DNA from: Tenodera sinensis
Taxonomy: Eukaryota > Arthropoda > Insecta > Mantodea > Mantidae
Length of the DNA stretch: 64,000 nt
Direction of reading: 5' to 3'
NCBI GenBank assembly: GCA_030765045.1
Contig: CM060972.1
Span: 61,734,773-61,798,772 of the forward strand
Under the pieces are notes generated by a model. It was not told the origin of the DNA, did not search any database, and saw only the letters and a list, made by a program, of their open reading frames with translations. Positions 11,543 through 22,000 of the stretch are shown here, one piece after another. The position numbers and the translations under genes were made by a program. Positions within the stretch are counted from its first letter, which is position 1. Each line of letters begins with the position of its first letter.

Positions 11543-11752
11543 GCGACCGCCTGCGGTGCCGTAGTAGTAAAAGCGGGCGTTAAACACTACAACACACACA
11601 CACGCGCGCGCGCGCGCGCGGACCTTTTCCTAAAAAATGCTTTTTTTTGGATTCAGGGGGTCTCAAAACATATATTTCCGGTGAAATCTCTACATCGAAT
11701 TTTTGGGTGGAATACAATACTTCCCCTACTTACCAGTAGAGAAAGTAAAAAT
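10838..11752 (+). repeat. 0.9-kb dispersed repeat family, reference full-length copy
   Basis: The most complete plus-strand member of a family with at least a dozen copies in this window. It opens CTGATGTGTTGCACTCACATG, then ACTTTCTCTACT (10862-10873). Near its 3' end it has the exact reverse complement AGTAGAGAAAGT (11735-11746), so the ends form a 12-bp inverted repeat about 885 bp apart. It has no coding capacity. The internal CA/CG tract and a SINE fragment (11546-11592) are later additions. The class is unknown; a non-autonomous DNA element is possible, but no target duplication was found. Confidence 0.75.
11502..11620. repeat. (CA)n(CG)n microsatellite split by a SINE 3' end
   Basis: A CA-then-CG tract at 11502-11545 recurs at 11592-11620. 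The 47 bases between them (CCGCCTGCGGTGCCG...GCGTTAAACACTAC) match the 3' tail of the S2 SINE at 46606-46850. A 5'-truncated SINE landed in the microsatellite, and the duplicated tract is its target-site duplication. Confidence 0.75.
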
Positions 11753-11934
11753 ACTGCATATTTACCATAGTTTTATTAGTTACGGTAACTCATTTCGATT
11801 TGCGTGGGAACAGATGCAGGAAAAAAGTTGTTTCAGCAAAGCAGAAACCCTCTTTATATAATATATGTATATTAAAACTGTAATCAGCATAAATAACAAA
11901 CCTGTGTGTGTATTTTAGAGGAAATATTACATGC

Positions 11935-12990
11935 CATTCAAAAATTCAATACCAAGATTTCACCGGAAATACATATTCTGAGCTGAAGTTTTAGAAATAG
12001 GTTTGTGTGTTCCTTTTCTTTTCTTTAAGGTATTAAACCTTAAAATGACTTAAGCTTTAACCGGTTAGGTCATATCGGACATGAATGAAAGGGTGAAATT
12101 ATACTCAAACGAGCCCGGGGTACATAGAACTTAAGTTCCTCGACATTACACGATAAGGGAAAACCCTCGAAAAAACCTTATCCGGGTAACTTATTCTAAG
12201 CGAATTTGGAACTTCGGACATTTTGAATGTGAGGCAGGTGTGCGTATGTGTGTGTAAACAGCACACCTCAAATTCGGCTAAATATCGAACTTGGCATTTA
12301 AATTCAGCGCCTTCGAAGGATGCAGCACGAAAATGTTCAAGAAAAGCATACCACCCCCCCCCTGCCCCCGTCACCACATCCCAAACTAGCTTTTACATGG
12401 GAAATATGTCGTTATATTTTATTTTTTCAAGAATTGCTCTACGATTTTGATTAAAATATCATAGAATAGGACTAACTAAAACTAAACCCCGGCGCGACAG
12501 CCCACAAGGGGCCAAGGCCTACCGCCCAGCCGCTACGTCCCCCACCTCTGCCCACTACAGGCGTCATTGGTGAGGTGCAGTATTGGAGGGTGGGACGTGG
12601 TCAGCGCCCCGAGCCCTCCCGGCGGGTTATGCGGTCTTCTAGACCTGGGGCCGCTACTTCTCTATCAAGTAGCTCCTCAATTGGCCCCCCCGGGACCTAA
12701 CGAGGCTGAGTGCACCCCGTGCCAGACCTCCCAGAGGGGATAAAATCCCCATGCTGGTACCGGGGATCGAACCCGGGTCCTCCGCGCCAGAGGCAAGATA
12801 GAATAGGACAATTAGCACAACTTCTCTGTATATCTTGAAATTCCTGGAAATAGCCTATAAAGTCCTCTTCGTTCTGAATGACTTGTGTCTGTAATCGTGC
12901 GTTTGCGCTATGAGATCTATTTCATAAATCCTGAGATTGTCTTTTTCAGCTTTATTAGTTCATATAATGCATTTTGGTGAAATACAGATT
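11935..12990 (-). repeat. 0.9-kb dispersed repeat, diverged copy split by a SINE
   Basis: Recognisable pieces on the minus strand are 11945-11985 (the CAAGATTTCACCGGAAATACA segment) and 12390-12472, which continues at 12798-12930 through the TTCTGAATGACTTGTGTC area. The middle (about 12010-12390) is too diverged to assign with confidence. Confidence 0.5.
12473..12797 (-). mobile_element. tRNA-derived SINE, family S3, with 12-bp target-site duplication
   Basis: A 325-bp insertion bounded by perfect ATAGAATAGGAC repeats (12461-12472 and 12798-12809). On the minus strand it starts near GGCGCGGAGGACC and has a clear pol III B box GGTTCGATCCC (reverse complement near 12767-12777). It continues through the body with AGTAGCGGCCCC and ends GGGGTTTAGTTTTAGTTA. 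It interrupts an older 0.9-kb repeat copy. I associate this tail with SINEs of hemimetabolous insects, from memory. Confidence 0.9.
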
Positions 12991-13930
12991 AAATTCAGTA
13001 TTACTGTCACGGAGCCATGATTGCGTTATCTACTTAGTGATGATATCAGAGCCTTTTTTAGTTAAGGAGAATGATAAGATACGTTATTAATAACTATAGC
13101 ACTATCGGAGGTCGACCACCTTTGAGTAATTTCTACAGTGAAAAGTATAATACACGCAATATGAATCTAACATTCCTTGCCCGGTAACGGGAACAGAAAG
13201 TTAAAACTTGGCCAAGTCTTCTTTCACGTTCCAGGAGCCCGGGAAATATTCCCGTGGTTGTGAATACCCCCATTTGAATACATGTACTTGAACTTTTTCG
13301 TTCCGGTTATTGTTACCGTTGGTTGTGAATCAGCCTTTATACTCGGCACGGACAAACTCGGCTTTTCGCATTTTAAGGCCTCGCATTCGTGTGCAAAATA
13401 TTTATGGTCGTTGATCACAATTTCCCTACTAACCGGTCTAATAGCTTTTCCTTTCCTCCCCACGCCTTCTAGCACAATTTCCAGCACTATGTTTAAAATA
13501 CACATACAATTCTCAAATTCTAAAAAATATCTTGCACGTTTGCAACATGTGGGCAACCGATACTTCATTAGCGTTGCAACACAACTGAAGCATACTTACC
13601 CTCATAATTGGGGAACACAGTAGGGCTTTAAAAGGAGCTGGCAATTTAAGGAAAGAATTACAAGGGTTTTCCACAGTCCGTATTAGGCAAGGACAGTTGA
13701 AAGAGTGCCAACGTAAAGCTCATGGACTATTAGTGAACAAGCCTCAAAACTCAGGAGGATTGGACGCGATGATACAGCAACAGCAGAAGGGAGATTGCCA
13801 CAGAAACCATAGGAAAGCATACTATAATAGTAACTGTCATTTGCATCTTCTTTAAAGCAAACTGCAGTAATGATTTATTCATTCCAACAACAGTACTTGA
13901 TTCACCTCCGATTATCTGGGGCCAGAGGGC
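12991..13930. other. Unassigned intergenic stretch
   Basis: Overlapping 110-aa frames on opposite strands near 13224-13623 have no recognisable domain, and I do not call them genes. Confidence 0.3.
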
Positions 13931-15317
13931 TCCGGGGGTAGTGCCTCCGTGCCATAGCACTACTTTAAAAATAGGGAAAAAATTCGTAGTTGAAATTTTT
14001 TGTATATTCTGATTGCAATCGGGCAAAGACAGCGTTGTGGATGTTCACTCAACAGTGCTTTCATACTGCGGCCGTCACTGTCTGGGATTGCATTCCTAAA
14101 ATTCTGACTGCGTCTGCATAGTGCAGTTACACATACCAACCAACTTCTGATAGAAGTCCTTCAGAAGCACTACGAGGCAAATTGTATGCACCGTCTCTAT
14201 CGTAATTGAAGGCCAGCGATATCAAACCAACACGCATGCGCATTAGATGATAAGACCCTATGAGGGCTGAAGTATGAATGCATTGGTAGTTACTAGCGTT
14301 ACTAGCCTGGGTTTTCATTAAGGTTGATTATTTAATTAAGGTGCTTTAACCGGGTAGGTAATGAACGAAATGTTTGAAATGATGCTCAGCTTTATTATGC
14401 AATATGCGTACCAACACCTCCTAGAGAATTTTTTCTATATCGAGCTACCGTAAACGTTACTAGTAGGTTATCAAGCAACATACCAACTGAAGTACTCGGC
14501 AGATACCTTAATATTTCCACAAACATAAACTAAATTCACTGCACCTTTCTCTGGCCAATGGTTATCACCACCTAACAACGCATGGAAAGCAGAATTAACT
14601 ATTCATGACTTCGCATCCACAAAACCATTTATTTTACGCGTGAATGCCCTATAGAAGTCCTAAACAGCTAACCTTGCATTATTTGCTCTATAGGTATATG
14701 CAGCTCAGGAGTGTCAGGAGTAGATCTTTCCATGCATTGTCACACCTTTTCTTCTAACAATAATGTATTTTTCATGTTACTCAAAGAAAGTATCACATAG
14801 CCCGCTTGAACGCTCGTGCTCTCAACTTTTTCTGGCGGATTTCTCTTTTAATCGCCGTCTGCTGGCAATCAGGTAACATTAGAAAACAATGATTAATTTA
14901 ATTACTTTGATAAATAACTTATTTCTCACTTCTCAATATAGCATACTTTGTATAAGTTGGTGCGCTTGATTGGCATGTGCTGCCAGTGATAGCCGAGACG
15001 GGTACTAACTGACACGGATTTGGCCTATCTCTTTGCCCCTCCACTTACCGCTAGTATCACGAGAGTGAACATTCACAACGCTGTCTATCCAGGCCCAACA
15101 TGAAATGGCACAGATCCACAGAGTAGTAATATAATAGTGTTACAAACTTATTACTTACAAGCTTCCTTCGGCTTCTGTGGTTTGCTATTGTTAGGCAAGA
15201 CATCTCATTGCGTCATAAAGAATAGTTAACATGACTGCATTCTATTATAGAAACAATTTAAAATAAGAATTTTTTACTTTTTTTAATAGTGCCATGGCAT
15301 GGAGGCACTACCCCTGG
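13931..15317. repeat. Inverted-repeat pair (fold-back or two inverted copies of one element)
   Basis: Segment 13931-13973 is inverted at 15276-15317 (core GGGGTAGTGCCTCC). Segment 14027-14050 is inverted at 15063-15086 (AGACAGCGTTGT, 23 of 24 positions). The order A-B...B'-A' is mirror symmetrical, as expected for a fold-back element or a head-to-head pair. The right arm has about 130 extra bases between B' and A'. The central kilobase shows nothing else I recognise. Confidence 0.6.
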
Positions 15318-16007
15318 AGCTGACCCTGATAAGAACCTGTACATGAACCAATCACAAAGTGTGTGATAGAACAATGAGCATGGAGAACATTTTCTTTTAT
15401 GCCATGAGCTAATGGAACCTCCTGCGTGATAGAATCAAACATTTTTTTAAAAAAGATGAAAATCCATTACCAGTACCTATATCATAATGTTTTCCTGCAT
15501 AATGGTCTGAAAATTTAGCCCTGGAGACTTAATTTTACTCACTTTTTAGGTTTTGCAACTGTTTCAGCTTTGAAAACAAAATAATAAAGGCCACACTGTT
15601 CTACATAGCAGATTTCATAAAAACAATAATGATGAACTACTTTATGTGCTGTTTGTATTTGGTAAAAGACAGCAAATGTTTTAGAAACAATGATTGCTAC
15701 AAAATTATTTTACATAGTACAGGGTCTATCCTTCTTAGTTGAGTTCGTAAGGGATAGCATAATTTTAAAAAATAACAAATGCTGCAAAAATGATTTCACA
15801 CACACTTTTCCTATGGCAAGCTATTTTTTATGCAAAACTTCAGAGAGAAAAAAGATTAAGGCACATTTTAAAATCATAAGCAATGTAAAAACTGTGCATT
15901 TTAGAAATCCCATCATAAATCTTCTGTACTGTATGTATCTAATTATGGGCATTGAAATGTTTTTAAGAAGATGAATGTTCCTATAACATGATGAACTATA
16001 CTTTCAG
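15318..16007. other. Upstream flank of mARC gene A, probably 5' UTR intron
   Basis: No promoter can be pinpointed. A pyrimidine-rich acceptor CTTTCAG ends at 16007, so at least the last part is likely an intron separating a 5' UTR exon that I could not find. Confidence 0.45.
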
Positions 16008-16013
16008 GAAAAA
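16008..16013 (+). other. 5' UTR remainder after a splice acceptor (gene A)
   Basis: CTTTCAG ends at 16007, and only GAAAAA separates it from the ATG. Gene B has the same arrangement (TTTGCAG, then GAA before the ATG), so both genes probably start with a noncoding first exon joined just before the start codon. Confidence 0.6.
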
Positions 16014-19000
16014 ATGACAGAAATCGCGGTGTACAACCCGCATAATGCGACGTTGTTGCTGGGCACAGCAGCAGTGATACTTACTGTGGCCGCTGCTTGG
16101 TGGCACCACCGTTTGAATGGCAAGAGCAACAGAATTCCCAGCAAGTGGCGAAGAGTGGGACATCTCAGCGAGTTGAACATATACCCACTCAAATCTGGGC
16201 GGGAAATGTCTTGTCAGGAGGCAGAGTGTACAGAATTAGGACTGCGAGATATCAACACTAGGCTATTGGACAGGTACAGAGGATATCACATCTTTTCCTT
16301 AAATTATTATGGACAAATTGTAATGATCCTTGCAAATAACTTTATTTCTTAAAGCAGATTCTCCATTGTTTGGAAGCTTTCTGTTCAAATGTATAATTTG
16401 TTATAAAGAAACATTAACTACTTGACAGCTAAATATGTTTCCTTCTATTACATACTATGGGAAATTACAAGTATTAAAAAGTAATATTTATTGTTAACCT
16501 AATATTGTGATTCTTTTATATGACTATTCCACTCATACTTAAAATCAACTAATGACGTGCATAACAATTTAAAATTTCAACCAATGACAGCCTTCATTCA
16601 TGAAAAATTTATCACATTTCATTATCACCTCCTCTGAATTTTAATTATCGGCTCCTTTGCTTTTTTTATGCTATAATCATGTTAGAGAATCTAGCTGTAC
16701 TGTGCTACAGATGCACAACACTGACATAATTTGATGCAACATAGCTGCTATTCAAATGTCAAATATGGCTACCTTTCTCTCTTATCTAATGCTGAAATAA
16801 ATTAAATAATTTGAAGAGTGAAACCTCAGAACACTGAATATAACAGGAAATATGTTTGGAATCAGTTTGACAAATTTTATGTTGAACAAAATTATAAATC
16901 AACAACAGACACTCCAGCTTCTGACATTGCCAATATCTTAAAAAATTGGAGCATCAGTATAAGAATCTTGTAGGCCCTGTATGGATGCTCTTTAACTGTC
17001 TTCAGCATCCTGTTTTACATTGGGCATGAATGACTGCTTGATTTTGCTTAGACCACTCTTTATCAGGCTTGAAGTTCTTTTATGTGATGTAAATCTATGA
17101 CACAACACCACTGGCTTTGCTTCCTTTCCAAAGGAAGCTGTGCTAAGGATTTTTACACCTGAAAATATTCCATCACCTTCCACTGGGTTTGAACCTGCAG
17201 CCTCGGGAACCAGAGGCTAGCATGTTATTTCATGAAGGATAATGTGCTTTTGGTGATGGTGTTACTGAGTACTATACAAACAATATGATATTGGAAAAAG
17301 GAAAGGATTTACGTGGTACATATTATGATTATAATATGAGCAGTAGAACTCTCAGGGAAGCTTATTTTCATAATTTTCCAAATAGAGACAAATCTTTTAA
17401 AAGATACAGGATATCAAAAGAAAAATATACTTGTATGGTTATGAATGGAAAAAAGAATTTGAGTTCATTAAAACGTAGTGATAAACTTATATGGTTGGCA
17501 GGAGAGACTAGTATGAGTCTCCTGGATTTTCAGCTAAATACTTAACACAGTGCATTATGGATTTAAATTCCTATAAAAGGATTGATTTTTTAACTATGGT
17601 GAAAGCTGATTTGGAAAAGGCTGCTTATCACAACATAATGATTAGGCTAGCAGAACAAAAAATGGTAGAATTAAAGTTTTTCTTTCTCTGACAGAACTTA
17701 GAGGTGCAAGTTATTTGTTAAAACCTCATCCAGGCATTGAACAAGTTTAAATTTGATGTATGACATGTATCTAAAAGTGTAATGAAAAATATCGTAAGGG
17801 GGGGGGGGGGGTGGGAATAGGCAGAGCTGATAGCATGAAGAGTAATATTGATCACCAGTTTCATTAAAAAATTCTCAGCTACTTTTCAATATATAAGATA
17901 TTGATTTAAATGACTAGAAAATGGGAAATAGAAATCTTATAAGCATGATGAGCTATTGGAAGAAAGTAAAATAAATAAATTAATTAATTAATAAAATGTG
18001 GATTAATGGTCAGAAGAAGATTATTTTGGATACAATGATATAAGTAGCAAAACATTTCTTATCATTATAGGGTTGACAGAAGTAGAGTTTTAAGTATAAA
18101 TGTGTTAGATGCTTGTCGAGAGAGACAGAGCAGAGAAAGAATAAGTGTTCCTCTTTGATATTCAACCATGGCATAATGTTTCACAGATGATAATCCATAA
18201 TATTGTGTATATTGCAGGACGTTTATTGTGTATGGAGAAACTGATTTGAAGTATATGACTGCAGCACGATTCCCACGCCTTCTATTAGTGACCATTAATG
18301 CTGGTCCGGAAGAGAATCAAGTAACATTTAATGCTCCAGAGTGTCAGCCCCTCACAATAACCATTCCCACGTCTGACACTCAGGACATATCCACTTGCAC
18401 GTAAGTAGTTTAGCAATATTATCCTTAAGGTTGCTGTATTTTAAGATTAGGGCAACTAGATTCTCTTTACAGTAGGTAGCCTAAAAGGGTAATATTACAC
18501 CAATCAAAAGTAACTTCTATGTATTAGACGCTGCAGTAAAACAATATACTTGATCTGTTATGAAGTAGGGTGAAAGAATTTGAGAGATACTTTGGGAAAG
18601 CTTGTTGTTGGACATACCATTATTTGTCCCTTTTTCTAGAAGATGTGGTCTTGGCCTCTTTTTTTGACCATTGGGACTTGTCTGGTCAATATTACATATT
18701 AAATCTCGTCAACTGATTGTTCTTTCACACTGTTAATATAAGAAAATGAAACTATTTTACATTAGATTCTTACACTATAGGTACTCAAGTATCTTTAGGT
18801 AATATTTAAAAAGAACTGTTATCAAAAGAATAGACCTGAGTGTCTTTTAATTCCAACAGTATTAATATTTTTGTTTCACAGTCTCTGTCAACTTTTATGA
18901 ATATACCATAGTCTTTCAGGAAAAGATATTTGCTGTTTTAGACTATACTTGGGAGAGTGTAAGAAGGCTCTACAAAAATAAACAGATTCTTACTCTCTGA

Positions 19001-22000
19001 TAATCAGACAGACCTGAAGGTCTTTGATAACCACTTAGATAAATCAAAGTAGTTTTAGAATACTGCAAGTCCCTCACCACACTGGCTACCCAAAATTTAA
19101 TTCAGTTGAATTGGGTGCTAGAACATATGGAGGTTCTGAGAAATGAAAGAATAGATCAAGCTACTAAGAAGGAAACTGAGCAACCTTTTATTGGAGCTGA
19201 ACCAGCACTGGGGTTATCATCAGGACTGGTTAAGCTGGCCATCAGGGATTGGTTACTCAAAGAAGATGAGAAATACAGGAATTCATCTGTAGGTTTCAGG
19301 CACTCCAAAGCTTTCATCCAGAGATTGGACAGTTCAGTGGCATTTGCTGGGATTGTGACTTGAGCTATCATTAGACCTACCAGATCTGGACAATAAGGGG
19401 TTGTTGATTAACCTTCCATTAGGCATGTGTCCTGGTAGAACACAGTTGGTCATGTGGTGCCTGGTAGACCTGCGCTATAATTTTCTGCTTATATGCTTGT
19501 ATTTATTTTTTAAACTTCATTTTTTCTTCATTCTCATGTTTAGCTTAATTTAGCTTAAATATATACAGGTTTTATTAGCAGTATCTTACTAGATAGGTCA
19601 AAGATAGATAAAATGTAGCATGAATACAGTATACATTATAATGTGTGTACTACACTGCATAGAAAGATAATAAATTGTGATCTTCAGATATACAACTAGT
19701 AATTTGGAATTTACATGAAGTGGAATGTGAGCAAAAAAGTGGGTAAACCATTAAGAGAAACAAAGAATGGTCAGATTTCCTTAATAAAATTCACAGATTG
19801 GGGAAGTATAAGAATTGTATTAATCAATCTATTCAATACATTTCTATTTTCTTTAATCTTTTCGTTATGCAAATGGTCAACAATTTTTTTCTGATAGTTC
19901 AATGAATGGTCTGTCCGCTGAGTGTCAAAGGTTTTTAAAGCTGTAAAAGATTTTATATGCATTGTTGATTTCTTATGTTTATCCAAAGCTGTGATTAAAT
20001 AAGCTAAATTTGCAAAACTCGCTGCGTTCCAGGGCATCTTCTCAGTTGCAAACAAGCATGGCCAGCAATAAAGTTTATTTAATTCACATGAACTACAAGC
20101 CATATACACTTATCATAATCGTTTATATTAAAACACCTTTTGTAAGTAACCTTATTGCTTTTGCTTCTGCTCACACTGCAAGTGCGGAAGAGCTGGAGAA
20201 GGCCTTCCCTGTTTTACTAACACTAATTTATCCTCGTATTTCAACTGCAGTTATGGTCATTTCACTAATTGTTTTACTATACATTGTTCATCTATTTCAA
20301 AATATTAGCACTAGTTGCTGTCTTGGTACATTGTACACCATGAAATAAACAATACTAATACAGCTGTTGAGGGCCGTAATAATTGTACAATTAAAAACAC
20401 ATTCTTTCTCGCTTTTAACTCTACGTACTATTGTTATGCAGCCAATCATGTTCACATGGCACATTTTGGAGACACTCATGTTAGTATAGCGACACAGAAT
20501 TCTGAAGCCTTGGCTTGCTTATTTCTGCATTCTACCACCTCACCTGTCTCTTCCCATCTCGTAGTGAAGGCAGCAGCAGCAGCAGCAAGCATCTGAATCC
20601 CTATCCTCCCCTCTGTTCAATGGTAGGGAATGAGACATATTTCTTCCTATGGGCTAATTCTTCATGAGGGAAACTGGCTATTATTACAGTTATTATTAAC
20701 ATTACTTGTTAATTTCCAGTTTACTTTAGATATGGGCTTCAGTGATAGCTTTGATAGCACACAATATATGCCACTGGGACAGTTACAGATCATGAGAACT
20801 GCTAAACTGCTCTCGTGGGCAACAGGCTTTTCTATAGGACACTGTCCTCTTGGAGGGCACCTGAACAAGAAGGAGCAACAAGTGATCCTATCTATAGGTG
20901 GTGTCAACAGGCAGATAAGATAGCTGCCTATCCACTCTGAGACTGTTCACCCAAGAATTTTCATTTTAGGGAGTTAGTTTCCAAAGTTAGAAGAGCCTCA
21001 ATCATCAAGGTCCTAAACCTGATTCACTTCATTATGAATGTCAGACTTCTGGATTGTTGACAAGACTGGGATGTATAATAGCTCTCAAAGATTGCAGTAC
21101 AGGGCAGTGTTAACCTCTATTCATACAAAACTAAGCGTATCTAAACTATACTTCATAGCCCCTGAAACTTTTTTATTGAAATCTGTATGGCTAATATAAT
21201 ACAATTAAAAATTAAGTACTTTTGAGAAGTTGTTGTTGGTTTATAGATAATAACAATTAATCTGCAGTGACTGGTAATCCTAAACTTTGAATGCAAATTA
21301 CTAAAACCAGACATATTGCAATGAGAAGCATATCTTGACAATGAAAGGAAAAAAATATTCTTGTTCTTAATAAACAAATTGATTTTACTGACAGGGTCTG
21401 GTGGAGTGAGGAGGTGAAGACTTTGGATTGTGGAGAGGAAGCAGCCATTTGGTTTTCCAAGTACCTTCTCTCAAAAGACAATGGTGCTCGTCTGGGGCAT
21501 TATCCCCAGGAAAATGAACACTTCCGTCGTGATCTTTCCAAGATACGGCTCAGTGCTTTCCAGGAGCACTACAAGAAGCTACTTGACCATGATGTGGTAG
21601 GTTTCTTGTTTACTTAATTCATGTATTATTCTTGAAAACCAGTCTATTTTATCTTAACTAAAGTAAGAGAAATTTTGCAAACACTATTTTAAAGATAAAA
21701 GCCTTGTGTTATTTTTCAGTATCTCAGAAATCGCTCTAAGTGATTTTGTTTAAAATATTATGTTCATTATTTTAGAATTTTAATTCTTTATAAACTACCA
21801 GTTAAGTTATCTTCATTTTCACAGAATGTTATAAACCGAGAATTTATAAGAGGTACACCAAATGTTATTACAATAAAAATGTATTAAGATTTTCAATACG
21901 CATATATCATTCATCTGATATATGTATTTAAGGCATTAACCATTTCAAAATGTGGAAGGTTGTTTATGATCTCTGATAACGAATTGCAAATGTGATTACT

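Noticed and set aside
13224..13623. Overlapping 113-114-aa genes on opposite strands
   Set aside because: No recognisable domain in either and no supporting context.
16274..16352. Extension of gene A exon 1 past LLDR to a stop at 16352
   Set aside because: A GT donor at 16274 and the homologous exon 2 (TFIVYG...) restore the mARC alignment; read-through loses it.
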